DNA from: Aldehydirespirator sp965204415
GTDB lineage: Bacteria > Actinomycetota > Acidimicrobiia > Acidimicrobiales > Aldehydirespiratoraceae
Assembly: GCA_965204415.1 (NCBI GenBank)
Contig: CBDBEL010000001.1
Span: forward strand, 62,001 to 126,000
Length of the DNA: 64,000 bases
Direction: 5' to 3'
Shown here: piece by piece, positions 16,434 to 24,507 of the stretch
Position numbering within the stretch: the stretch's first letter is position 1
Layout of the letters: each line of letters starts with the position of its first letter
Notes under the pieces: model-generated
The model's input: only the letters and a program-made list of their open reading frames with translations
Database searches by the model: none
Told to the model about the DNA's origin: nothing
Position numbers and translations under genes: made by a program

Positions 16434-16613
16434 GTGCTGGGAGTGGCAGCGTTCGTGGGCGTGGTGATCGCGTGGTTCGCCATCATCTTCACCGGCCGCT
16501 ACCCCCGGGGACTGTTCGACTTCGTGCTCGGAGTGCACCGCTGGGGACTGCGGGCCGGGGCCTACATGGGGCTGCTCATCACCGACCGCTACCCGCCCTT
16601 CTCCCTGCGATAG
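16434..16613 (+). pseudogene. C-terminal fragment of a DUF4389 membrane protein
   Basis: The 59 codons ending at 16613 read VGVVIAWFAIIFTGRYPRGL, then FDFVLGVHRWGLRAGAYMGL and LITDRYPPFSLR. This is the conserved end of DUF4389 proteins, where FTGRxPxGLFxF and TDxYPPFSL are hallmarks and the protein is normally about 200 residues with further membrane segments. The upstream sequence is replaced by the toxin-antitoxin control region, so the N-terminal part is missing. I read it as a truncation by insertion of the toxin-antitoxin locus. Expression as a mini-protein from GTG 16434 is possible but unlikely. Confidence 0.65.
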
Positions 16614-16654
16614 TCGTCACCCCGAGCGGCGACCGCCGGGGTGAGTGCCGGAGG

Positions 16655-18406
16655 TCAGCCGCTGCCCTCTACCTGCACGGTGACGATGTCGACGCCGTGG
16701 AACTTCTGGTGGCGCACCGCGGAGGCGTGGAAGCGCAACAGCCGCAGCGAGAGGTCATCGACGGACGGCACCGCGAACTGGTCGGTCAGGAACGCCAGCT
16801 GATCCTCGATGTTCTCGTGGCGGGTGGTGGCCACGAACTCCAGTTCCACCATCCCCGACCGCGGCCTCGCCGCAACGACCAGGCGCGGACTGTCCGAGTC
16901 GTCGGTGTCGTCCCCCTGAGACAGCAGGCTGGCGAGCGTCTCCTCGCCGGCTGACCGCAGCCTCAGCGTGGAGGCCTCGTTCCATCGCAGCCTGGAGGCC
17001 AGCCGGACCAGGAACTCGTCGATCAGCGGTATCGAGGCCGTGTCGAGGGTGGCCTCGAGGCGCGACCGGCGGGTGCTCATCGCTTCGATCAGCAGCGTCA
17101 TCCCGATCGCGGTGATGGCGCCGATCGTGACGCCGTTGCCGAGCAGCTCGCCGTACTCGTCGCCGAAGAGATCGCGCGTGAGGGGGTGCCGGTGCAGTCC
17201 CAAGCCCAGCGCGCTGGCCAGCGCGACCACCATCATGCGCCGCGGGTCGAGGCCCTCGCGCAGCACCGTCTGACAGCCGCTGACGAAGAGCATGCCCATG
17301 GCGAGCATCAGGTAGGCGCCCAGCACAGGTCCCGGAATCGTCAGCAGCACCGCCGTGAACTTGGAGAACAGCGCTAGCGACACGGTGACGGCGGCCACCC
17401 CGACGCCCACCCGGCGAGCGGCGACGCCGGTGAGGCTGATCAGCGAGAGGCTGTAGGAGGAGTTGGCCATCGTGGGCAGCGTGCCGGCGAGGCCGCCGAG
17501 CAGCATGCCGGCGCCGTTGACGCTGACCATGCCCTGGATCTGGCGGAACTCGATCGCCCGCGGCCGCCGCCGCGAGCCCTGCTGGATCACCACGCCGTCG
17601 CTGATCGTCTTGAGCCCGAGCACCAGGGTGAGCACCGCGAACGAGGGCAGCAGCACCCAGAACTCCCTGCCCGGCGTGAGATCGACGCTCAGGGCCGGCA
17701 CCTCCGGGACGCCGAACCATCTGGCGTCGGCGATCCGGTCCCAGTCGAGCACGCCGAACGCGGCCGCCGCCGCGCATCCGGCCAGGATGCTGATGAACGG
17801 CGCCACCAGGCGCCAGCGTCCGGAGGCCCGCAGCGCCACGATCACCGAGGCCAGCAGCGTCGCTCCCGCGATCGCGGGACCGGCCGTCGCCGGGGCGTCG
17901 GCGGGCAGGTCCCCGACGCTGTCGAACGCGATGGGCAGCACGCTCACTGCGATCAGCATCGTCACCGTGCCCGCGACGGTCGGCGTGACGATCCGTCTCA
18001 GCGTCGGCAGCCACCAGGCCAGCGCGACCTGCATCAGGCTGCAGACGACCATCAGGCTGGCGAACGTCGACAGCCCGGCCGCAGTGACCGTCGACACCAT
18101 GATTGCGATGAACATCGCCGCCGGCCAGGCGAGGACCACGTGGCCGGCGCCGAAACGCCGCAGCCGGCACGCCTGCAGCGCCGTGATGGCGGCACAGATC
18201 ACCATTGCGGCGAACACGGCCCAGGTCAGATGGCTGTCGCCGAGCCCCGACGAGCGGATCGCGATGGCCACGTTCAGCACCAGCGGCGCGACCACCAGCG
18301 CGGCCCCCTGGAACCCGACCAGCAGCGCGATCGAGAGAGGGCAGGGCTCCTCGGGCTCGAATCTGATGGGCTGTTCGGCGCTACCGGCAGTCACAAAGTT
18401 CGCCAT
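16655..18406 (-). CDS. NCS2-type xanthine/uracil permease family protein with a cytoplasmic kinase-like C-terminal domain
   Basis: 583 residues. Residues ~25-445 hold 12-14 hydrophobic helices in NCS2 (nucleobase:cation symporter 2) order; NGAGMLLGGLAGTLPTMANS (~300) is like the family's GxxSGLxxGLPTT... segment, and VTPTVAGTVTMLIAVSVLP is also typical. From ~450 the protein is soluble: IPLIDEFLVRLASRLRWNEA, LRLRSAGEETLASLLSQGDD and a strand-rich end resemble a HATPase_c-type anti-sigma/regulatory kinase fold (helix with E.TLA like ExxxNA). An NCS2 permease is usually ~430-480 aa and ends after the last helix, so the tail is extra. Substrate (purine, pyrimidine or other) is not predictable. 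Monocistronic on the minus strand. Confidence 0.75.
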   Translation of the reverse strand: MANFVTAGSAEQPIRFEPEEPCPLSIALLVGFQGAALVVAPLVLNVAIAIRSSGLGDSHLTWAVFAAMVICAAITALQACRLRRFGAGHVVLAWPAAMFIAIMVSTVTAAGLSTFASLMVVCSLMQVALAWWLPTLRRIVTPTVAGTVTMLIAVSVLPIAFDSVGDLPADAPATAGPAIAGATLLASVIVALRASGRWRLVAPFISILAGCAAAAAFGVLDWDRIADARWFGVPEVPALSVDLTPGREFWVLLPSFAVLTLVLGLKTISDGVVIQQGSRRRPRAIEFRQIQGMVSVNGAGMLLGGLAGTLPTMANSSYSLSLISLTGVAARRVGVGVAAVTVSLALFSKFTAVLLTIPGPVLGAYLMLAMGMLFVSGCQTVLREGLDPRRMMVVALASALGLGLHRHPLTRDLFGDEYGELLGNGVTIGAITAIGMTLLIEAMSTRRSRLEATLDTASIPLIDEFLVRLASRLRWNEASTLRLRSAGEETLASLLSQGDDTDDSDSPRLVVAARPRSGMVELEFVATTRHENIEDQLAFLTDQFAVPSVDDLSLRLLRFHASAVRHQKFHGVDIVTVQVEGSG

Positions 18407-18595
18407 TCTCGCCCCGAAGAGCCTACTTCCGGCCGCATCCCGCCAGCCTCCCGGCTCGCCTCAGCCTCTCGCGGAAGATGGCCGCCAACCTTGAAATTCT
18501 GCGATAGCCGGACAGATTCTCAAGGCAGGCAGGATGGCGCCAAGAGTCGGCGTACCGCACACTGGACGCTGCCGATCTGCCTCACTGCATGTCCG

Positions 18596-18916
18596 TTACT
18601 CTGGAAATCCGAGCAGGTCGGCGATGAGTTCTCTGATTTGTTGCAGCGCGACGGGCCCGATGTTGGTGCCCGTAGTTTCGACCAAGCGGTCGACGCTGAC
18701 GGTCGTGGGGAGGTGCGCCTGGGCGACACCGAATCCGCCGATGTCCACCTCGCTCAGCCATCCTCGCCTCGTGGTCGTGCATGGGACGACCACGATGGCG
18801 TGCTGCCGGAATTCGAGCACGTCGTCGCAGGTGACGACGATGGCCGGCCGCACGAACCCCGGCTCGCCCCTCGCCGGCGTGCCGAAGTCGCAGCGGACGA
18901 CGTCACCCGCTCGCAT
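18596..18916 (-). CDS. MazF/PemK-type endoribonuclease toxin (second module)
   Basis: 106 residues from ATG 18916; the longer frame from 18964 adds 16 residues overlapping the antitoxin and lacks family similarity. The core reads MRAGDVVRCDFGTPARGEPG, FVRPAIVVTCDDVLEF, AIVVVPCTTTRRGW, and the end IGPVALQQIRELIADLLGFP, all standard for MazF. It overlaps the antitoxin gene by 14 bp and lies on the same strand. It shares the same layout as the module at 15854-16376 (about 2.2 kb away) but the sequences are clearly diverged, so this is not a recent tandem duplication. Confidence 0.88.
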   Translation of the reverse strand: MRAGDVVRCDFGTPARGEPGFVRPAIVVTCDDVLEFRQHAIVVVPCTTTRRGWLSEVDIGGFGVAQAHLPTTVSVDRLVETTGTNIGPVALQQIRELIADLLGFPE

Positions 18917-19124
18917 CGGCCACGTCGCTCGCCGACGCGTCGAGCACGGCCTCGTCGCCGGCATCGAGCGGGGCGCTTGCGAGCTGGGCCCCGATGATGC
19001 GGCGACGCTCCCGCCGGACCAGCTTCTCGATCTGTGCGTCGAAGGTCAGGCCCTCACGGTCGGCGAGCTCGCGCAAGGCATCCCGAGTCCGAACGGAAAC
19101 CTTGATGGTAGTCGAATCAGGCAT
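18903..19124 (-). CDS. Antitoxin of the second MazF module
   Basis: 73 residues from ATG 19124. TTIKVSVRTRDALRELADRE followed by GLTFDAQIEKLVRRERRRI is a ribbon-helix-helix fold (short strand then two helices); the acidic/alanine tail (DAGDEAVLDASASDVADASG) would wrap the toxin. The start was chosen because a TATACT -10 box sits 7 bp upstream, and residues before it in the longer frame are unlike the family. RHH antitoxins repress their own promoter together with the toxin. Confidence 0.8.
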   Translation of the reverse strand: MPDSTTIKVSVRTRDALRELADREGLTFDAQIEKLVRRERRRIIGAQLASAPLDAGDEAVLDASASDVADASG

Positions 19125-19131
19125 ACCGAAG

Positions 19132-19150
19132 AGTATACCCCCTGAGGTAT
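19132..19150 (-). promoter_or_regulatory. -10 box and inverted-repeat operator of the second toxin-antitoxin pair
   Basis: On the minus strand TATACT (19137-19132) is a near-consensus -10 ending 7 bp before the antitoxin ATG, which predicts a leaderless mRNA. The inverted repeat ATACC-(6 bp)-GGTAT (19135-19150) overlaps the -10 box, so repressor binding would block it. Confidence 0.55.
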
Positions 19151-19312
19151 TCCGACGGTTCGCGCCCCATGGCACCCGCGTTGCAGCGCCGGTTTGTGTG
19201 TCATGCACCAATCCATGCACAGTGCTCCGTCTTGACACGCAAGTCATAGCGTTGCCTTGGGGGTTCTGTAGGCTTGTCAACGTCAGGTCGGGCCACATCT
19301 GGGAGGACTCCT

Positions 19313-20659
19313 GTGCGCTGCACCGTTTCCCGAGCCGTACTCGCGCCCGTGGCTGTCATGGCTCTTGTCGGCGCCTGCAGCGGCGACCCCGGCGCCCAGC
19401 CCGATGCCGGCACCGAGTCGGACGCGGCGGCCAGCAGCCCCGAGGTGGCGGTCATCTCGCAGCAGTGCCCCATCGTCGAGCCGGCCGAGACCGTCAGCAT
19501 CGACGCGCTGCTCTGGGAGGTCCCGGTGACGGCGCTCTACGGCGCCGAGCTCGAGGAGTGCACATCGGGCAATCTGGCCGTCAATGCTCAGCTGCTGGCT
19601 CTGGCCGACGCCGAGCCGCAGATCGCCGCGGAGCTCGCCGCCGACAGCACCGACTTCGAGATCGTCTCCACAACCGACGGGACCCTGGCACGGCACGCGG
19701 ACGAGTTGATCGACCTGTCCGCCCTTGTCGAGGAGCACTGGCAGCGTTTCGACCTCGGCGACATCCCCCAGTCCATCTGGGACGGCGCGACCGTCGACGG
19801 CCGGATCCTGGGAGTGCCGCTGTTCACCAACACGCTGCACTTCTTCTACAACTCCGGGATCCTCGCGCAGTACGGAATCGAGCCGCCCGACAACTACGAC
19901 GAGTTGCTGGCCGCGTGCGACACGCTGCGAAGCGAGGGGTTCGACGATCCGTTCAACATGAACGTCAACTTCGCGGGCGCCCGCGAGATCGAGTTCAACA
20001 GCATTCTGACGTCGCTGGGCGGCACGCTGATCCACGACGACAACACGCCGGGCTGGAACAACGAGACCGGGCTCGAGGCGGCCAACAAGCTCCTGGCGGT
20101 ATCCGAGCGGTGCATGAGCGACGCCGGCCGGTCCATGTCGATCGACGACGCGCAGGCCGCGCTTCTCGCCGGCACGCTGCCGATGGCCAGGACCTGGGCA
20201 GACCGCGCCTCGTCGATGGACGACCCCGACCGATCCGACGTGGTCGGACTCATCGAGTTCGCAGCCTCGCTCCGCACCAGCGCCGAGACTGCCCGCAACG
20301 CACCGTCGTTCACCATCTACCTGTCGATCCCGGCTGGCAGCACCGCCGCCCCTGAACTGGCATTCTCGGTGGCCATGGCCGGCGCGGACCTCGAATCCCA
20401 GAACGCCGCGGCCGCCCACACCACGGTCGCAAGACTCAGCGCCACCCACCCCAACGCACCGCGAAACAGCGCCGTGGCGGCGCGAAGCATCGCCGAAGGA
20501 GTGGGGCCCCGCACCAAGAGCCCGGCGCTGAGCATCGCCCGCGACGCCATCAGCCAAGCCGTCTGGGCAATCATCCAACACGGCGCCGACCCGGCCGACG
20601 AACTCGCCAGAGCCGAGACCGCCTACATCGAGCAGGCCACCAAAGCCGGACACCTGTAG
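19313..20659 (+). CDS. Extracellular solute-binding lipoprotein (sugar ABC family 1 type), orphan
   Basis: 448 residues from GTG 19313, preceded by GGGAGGA at 19301-19307. The signal peptide ends in a lipobox: VAVMALVGAC, so Cys ~22 is lipidated. The body resembles family-1 solute-binding proteins: DLGDIPQSIWDGATVDGRIL, GVPLFTNTLHFFYNSGIL, then YGIEPPDNYDELLAACDTL. These bind sugars or other small polyols outside the cell for an ABC importer. No permease or ATPase gene is next to it, and genes on both sides are on the opposite strand, so it either uses a remote importer or is a leftover. The C-terminal third (AAAAHTTVARLSATHPNAPR) is consistent with the second lobe. Confidence 0.8.
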   Translation: MRCTVSRAVLAPVAVMALVGACSGDPGAQPDAGTESDAAASSPEVAVISQQCPIVEPAETVSIDALLWEVPVTALYGAELEECTSGNLAVNAQLLALADAEPQIAAELAADSTDFEIVSTTDGTLARHADELIDLSALVEEHWQRFDLGDIPQSIWDGATVDGRILGVPLFTNTLHFFYNSGILAQYGIEPPDNYDELLAACDTLRSEGFDDPFNMNVNFAGAREIEFNSILTSLGGTLIHDDNTPGWNNETGLEAANKLLAVSERCMSDAGRSMSIDDAQAALLAGTLPMARTWADRASSMDDPDRSDVVGLIEFAASLRTSAETARNAPSFTIYLSIPAGSTAAPELAFSVAMAGADLESQNAAAAHTTVARLSATHPNAPRNSAVAARSIAEGVGPRTKSPALSIARDAISQAVWAIIQHGADPADELARAETAYIEQATKAGHL

Positions 20660-20762
20660 ACCCACCGCTGCCATCGCCTCGCCGAAGGTGGCGCCCAGCG
20701 CGTTGGCCTCGCCACAGCCGAGCCGCAAATATCCCCGTGACGGCTCGAATACTGAACCGCGC

Positions 20763-21710
20763 TCAGTCGTTGTAGGGGCCTAGGAACCGCTCGCCGTTGA
20801 AGTGCACTAGGTGCGTGGGGTGATCAGATGTCCACACCTCGCTTTCCCACGAGATGTCCGTCAGGTACTTCTTCATGGTCGCTTGATCCGGGAAACACGA
20901 CACGAAGACCAGCCCCGCCGTGCACGCACCGAAGACGTCCTTGAGTTCAATGTGGCGCTTGCTGTCAACGGGTCCGTGGGTCGATGCAGCTTCCAACAGC
21001 ACCAGCCAGTTCCTGTCCTCCATGTGGACGACTAGGTCGGGCATCTTGCCGTGGTCGTCTATGGCGACGCCCAGCGACTCCAGAGCCTCGTGCTCGAACA
21101 CGAGCCACTTGTCGCCGGCGTCGCCGATGTAGAGCACCGATCCTCCTGGCGTGAACCTCGGGCAGAACTCCTCGACCATGGCCTTGAGGAGAGTGTTCTG
21201 CCCTCCCGCGGTCAGCTCGATCTCGACACCATGCGGCAGCGTGACGGGGATCTTCAGCAAGTCGCGCTCTTGCCTATAGGCCGCTTGGAGCCCGGGACGC
21301 TCGGCGAGGTAGCGGCGCAGGCGGTGCTTGAACTCGGAAGTTCGGTGCGAACGGATGACATCCAGCGCCTGGGCCGTCACCTGGTAGCACCAGTTGGGCG
21401 AGTTGACGGGCCGAGTCGGCTCGTCGGGGTTCTCGATCACTAGGTGTGCCTGCACGAACTGGTGGAGAGTCTGTCGCCTGATCGTCTCCCGAGTGTTCGG
21501 CTTGTAGTCCACGTCCCAATGGTCACGGATCCATCCCATGATGTCGACCGTTCGCGACGACCGCTCCTTGGACGCCGCCCACGGGTCACCAGGCTTGAGT
21601 CCAAGCAGCGCTAGCAGCACCAGCGCCGAACGCTCGTTGCAGCGCTCGCGATCGAAGCCCATGTTGCGGAGCAGCCACTGGCATTCGCGGACGGACGCCA
21701 GATTACTCAC
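20763..21710 (-). CDS. BsuBI/PstI-type restriction endonuclease
   Basis: 315 residues from GTG 21710, whose GTGA overlaps the methyltransferase stop. The C-terminal half carries the BsuBI/PstI signature: GSVLYIGDAGDKW, DDHGKMPDLVVHMEDRNWLV, LLEAASTHGPVDSKRHIEL, and LVFVSCFPD. PD and ExA..GP..xK here correspond to the PD-(D/E)xK nuclease core (D of MPDLVV, E of LLEAA, K of DSKR). The N-terminal half is a helical DNA-binding region. Enzymes of this family cut CTGCAG, making this a type II system, though specificity needs testing. Length and motifs are intact, so it is probably active. Confidence 0.9.
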   Translation of the reverse strand: MSNLASVRECQWLLRNMGFDRERCNERSALVLLALLGLKPGDPWAASKERSSRTVDIMGWIRDHWDVDYKPNTRETIRRQTLHQFVQAHLVIENPDEPTRPVNSPNWCYQVTAQALDVIRSHRTSEFKHRLRRYLAERPGLQAAYRQERDLLKIPVTLPHGVEIELTAGGQNTLLKAMVEEFCPRFTPGGSVLYIGDAGDKWLVFEHEALESLGVAIDDHGKMPDLVVHMEDRNWLVLLEAASTHGPVDSKRHIELKDVFGACTAGLVFVSCFPDQATMKKYLTDISWESEVWTSDHPTHLVHFNGERFLGPYND

Positions 21711-23212
21711 GGCAGCGGCACCTCCAGGCGTGTTGGATGATCCGTGGCCGAGGAATGCGGTGGGTCGAACAAGCTCGAGCGAAGCGAGTCACATACGGCC
21801 GGAACCCGCAAACGGCGCAGGTCGGTGGCGTTGACCTGGGTGCTTCCGCTGAACATGCGGAAGTAGGTGTCAACCAACTCACTGTTGAGGAAGCTCGCGA
21901 GCGCCTCCGCTTCAGACCTCTCTAGCGGTCCACGGTCGCGGTGCACGACGTTCACATGGTTCTCGAAGGCCACGAGGTCGTACCCGTCGACTGGGGCATA
22001 CACGCAAGCCACGACTCGGCGCCTCTCCTCCTTGGCCGTGAAGCGCTTGACGAGCACGTAGTGACCGTTCGGGAACAGCCATCGCCGCGTCTGCGGTGCG
22101 ACTCTGAAGCCCTGCGGCTTCCGAGCGCTCAGAGGCCACTCCACCCCCGTCTGCTTGACATTGGCGGGATAGATGAGCGGCACCGAGTCCTCAGCGTGTG
22201 CCGCGGTGAGATGGTCCCGGCATCGAAAGTCGACAACCGGCCCGGTTGAGACGGTCAGGCCGAGCGACTGGAGATCAGCCGGAAGGGCGGCGACTCGCTC
22301 CGCGGCCCGCATCACATCAGGCCGGCCGGGCAGGTTGATGAACCGGTGGGGGTCATTGGTGGACACCACATCATCGTGGGGGACATCGTGGGCCTCATGC
22401 GGGCCGGACAGATGATCTGACCAGGTCTCCACTCGCACGAGATCGGCTTCGCTGGGAGCAGACTTGAGCGCTGAGAAGATCACGGTCTCCTGCAGCACCG
22501 ACGAGGAACTGAAGACGCGGTCGCGCCGGTCGAAGAGAATCACGCGGCGGAACGACGCCGCTTCGGTGAACTCACGGCGAAAACCCGTGAAGTACAGGCC
22601 GTTGGCGAAGGACCTCGGCGTGATGGCCACGAGCTGCCCGCCATCGCGCAGCAGCGCCACCGCAACAGCCAGGAACGCCGCGTAGAGGTTGGGGCAGTCG
22701 ACGCCGTGGTGTCGCCGCACCATTCCTCGGCAGGGGTCGGACGCGCCGAGCTTCATGTACGGAGGATTGAGAATGGCTGCATCGAAGTTGCGGCTCTTGG
22801 CCCAGGCGGGAGAGTCACAGAAGTCGTGGTCGACGATCCGGGTAGCGAGCCGCAGGCCGTGAGCTTCGGCGACAAGATGAGCGGCCTGAGCAGCGGTCTC
22901 CAACAATCGAAGTGCCTGCGGGTCGGTCTCTACTAGGTCCACGGACAGTCGCTTCAAGCTGTCAGATTCCACCGCTGCCGCCACCAGGGCCAGCATCAAC
23001 GCACCAGCACCGGCACCCGGGTCGACAACCCTCAACTCGCCGACCGAGGGCTCCACGAGCGAGGCCATCGTACGAGCCGCTTGCGACGGCGTCGCGAACT
23101 GACCCCGTCCCGACCGTTCCGTCCTCCCGTTGCGCGACTCCAACTCCGCATTCAGAGCATCGGCCAAGCCCAGGAGTTCGCCCACGCCGTCCTTCGCCTC
23201 CGTCAAGGCCAC
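21707..23212 (-). CDS. N6-adenine DNA methyltransferase of the PstI-type system
   Basis: 501 residues from GTG 23212, chosen because AAGGAGG lies 8 nt upstream; a 47-residue upstream extension lacks similarity. The SAM-binding motif is VVDPGAGAGALMLALVAAA and the catalytic motif is NPPYMKLG, the order expected of gamma-class adenine methyltransferases of the Eco57I/PstI type. A TaqI-like target-recognition region fills the C-terminal half. The N-terminus GRGQFATPSQAARTMASLVE is the usual entry of these enzymes. It methylates the site cut by the partner and precedes it, so protection is made first. The two genes overlap by 4 bp. Confidence 0.9.
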   Translation of the reverse strand: MALTEAKDGVGELLGLADALNAELESRNGRTERSGRGQFATPSQAARTMASLVEPSVGELRVVDPGAGAGALMLALVAAAVESDSLKRLSVDLVETDPQALRLLETAAQAAHLVAEAHGLRLATRIVDHDFCDSPAWAKSRNFDAAILNPPYMKLGASDPCRGMVRRHHGVDCPNLYAAFLAVAVALLRDGGQLVAITPRSFANGLYFTGFRREFTEAASFRRVILFDRRDRVFSSSSVLQETVIFSALKSAPSEADLVRVETWSDHLSGPHEAHDVPHDDVVSTNDPHRFINLPGRPDVMRAAERVAALPADLQSLGLTVSTGPVVDFRCRDHLTAAHAEDSVPLIYPANVKQTGVEWPLSARKPQGFRVAPQTRRWLFPNGHYVLVKRFTAKEERRRVVACVYAPVDGYDLVAFENHVNVVHRDRGPLERSEAEALASFLNSELVDTYFRMFSGSTQVNATDLRRLRVPAVCDSLRSSLFDPPHSSATDHPTRLEVPLP

Positions 23213-23436
23213 CTGGATCACCTCCTTCCTCCTACGGTCTTCCGAGCATAGAAGTCCCTTGCGACACGGCCGGGCATTCACGCGCACAAGGGATGACGGC
23301 AGCCCTTGAGGGGTGAGCTCATGATTCTCGTAGGCGCGATTGGTGAGACTCAAGCGTCCGCAACATCACAGGGGTCTCAGGTCGCTCGACAGGATCGACG
23401 ACTGGGCTGGAGAGTCGACGTGACGATGGGAATTGG

Positions 23437-23511
23437 AGCGCCGGGCGGGATTTGAACCCGCGGCTTTACGGCTTTGCAGGCCGTTCCCTTGGTCCGCTCG
23501 GGCACCGGCGC
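23437..23511 (-). tRNA. tRNA-Cys (anticodon GCA)
   Basis: On the minus strand: acceptor GCGCCGG/CCGGCGC, anticodon stem ACGGC/GCCGT with loop CTGCAAA (GCA at 34-36), T arm GCGGG/CCCGC with loop TTCAAAT, discriminator T as expected for tRNA-Cys. CCA is not encoded. Confidence 0.93.
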
Positions 23512-23575
23512 AGGGATTCGCAGCGTACCGGCGGCAGGCCTCGGGGCGGACTCGGCGACGACGCGGCTCGGCCTG

Positions 23576-24148
23576 TCAGCGCAGTCGCGTGCGGGTGGCC
23601 ACGGCGGCGGTCACCGAGGCTGCCCCGGCGTCTCGCAGGCAGGCGGCTACCGCGCTCACGGTCGTGCCGGTCAGGACCACGTCGTCGACCACCACCACAT
23701 GGCGACCGGCGGCCGCATCAGAAGCCCGGTAGCCGGCCGCGGCCGCAATCTCGGACCGCCGCTGCGGATCGACGTGGCGCAGGCGCGGCGTTGCTGCGGT
23801 TCGGACCACAAGATCATCCCGGTACTCCCCCGCCCCGGCCGCGGCCAGCGAGCGGGCCAGCACCTCGACCAGCCCGTCGGCGGCTTCCGTCGCCGGCAGT
23901 GTGGGCGGGACCGGCACCACCAGGCGCTCGGAGCCGTCGGGAGTTACGGCCAGAGCCTCCGCCAGACCCGCGAAACGGTCGGCAAGCTCGGCGCCGGCGG
24001 CAGGATCTTCCTGGTCCTTGGCTCGGTGGACCAGCCAGCCGACATCGGTGCGCTCGTCGCACTCAGGGCGCCAGTAGTCGGCCAGCAGGACCAGTTCCAC
24101 GCCGAGCGTTGCGAGAGAGCGCACGCCAACGGCTCCCCCGGCATTCAT
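23576..24148 (-). CDS. ComF-like phosphoribosyltransferase family protein
   Basis: 190 residues from ATG 24148, only 3 bp past the tRNA-Gly 3' end. The phosphoribosyl-pyrophosphate loop is RHVVVVDDVVLTGTTVSAVA (~150-169), a type I PRTase signature. LVVPVPPTLPATEAADGLVE and LVVRTAATPRLRHVDPQRR match the ComF order. The N-terminal Cys-pair zinc ribbon of classical ComF is missing, leaving two isolated Cys at most. ComF proteins assist DNA uptake in competent bacteria; here the family call is firm but function is not. The true start could be an internal GTG (for example at VELVLLADYWRPE). Confidence 0.75.
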   Translation of the reverse strand: MNAGGAVGVRSLATLGVELVLLADYWRPECDERTDVGWLVHRAKDQEDPAAGAELADRFAGLAEALAVTPDGSERLVVPVPPTLPATEAADGLVEVLARSLAAAGAGEYRDDLVVRTAATPRLRHVDPQRRSEIAAAAGYRASDAAAGRHVVVVDDVVLTGTTVSAVAACLRDAGAASVTAAVATRTRLR

Positions 24149-24151
24149 CAG

Positions 24152-24224
24152 AGCGGACGACCGGCTTCGAACCGGCGACCTCAACCTTGGCAAGGTTGCG
24201 CTCTACCAACTGAGCTACGTCCGC
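24152..24224 (-). tRNA. tRNA-Gly (anticodon GCC)
   Basis: On the minus strand: acceptor GCGGACG/CGTCCGC, D arm GCTC/GAGC, anticodon stem CAACC/GGTTG with loop TTGCCAA (GCC), T arm GCCGG/CCGGT with loop TTCGAAG, discriminator T. CCA is not encoded. Confidence 0.93.
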
Positions 24225-24270
24225 GGAGAGGCCGATCCTACCGGCGAGGCCCGCCCGCGGCCACGCTGTG

Positions 24271-24507
24271 TCAGCGAGCCTCCGGGGGACGAAGGTCGAT
24301 GGTGAGCCGCAGAACGCCGTCCTCCATCGTGGCCTCCGCGTCGCCGATCATGGCGAAGTCCTGGAAGTCCTTCTGAGCCTGCTCGAGGAAGTGTCGCCGC
24401 TCGTCCCCCGCCACCGGCGGCAGATTGCGGCGCTTGACCCCCTCGGCCCGCTCGCGGAAGCGCTCGATCATCGCGTCAGCGTCGAAACCCTCGGCCACGG
24501 CCGTCAA
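24271..24507 (-). CDS. Small conserved-looking hypothetical protein
   Basis: 78 residues from TTG 24507, which overlaps the upstream gene's stop as TTGA, so the two are coupled. MIERFRERAEGVKRRNLPPV and RRHFLEQAQKDFQDFAMIGD are charged helices; the end DGVLRLTIDLRPP looks like a beta strand. It has no signal peptide or membrane segment. I do not recognise the family. A GTG at 24498 is an alternative start. Confidence 0.55.
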   Translation of the reverse strand: MTAVAEGFDADAMIERFRERAEGVKRRNLPPVAGDERRHFLEQAQKDFQDFAMIGDAEATMEDGVLRLTIDLRPPEAR

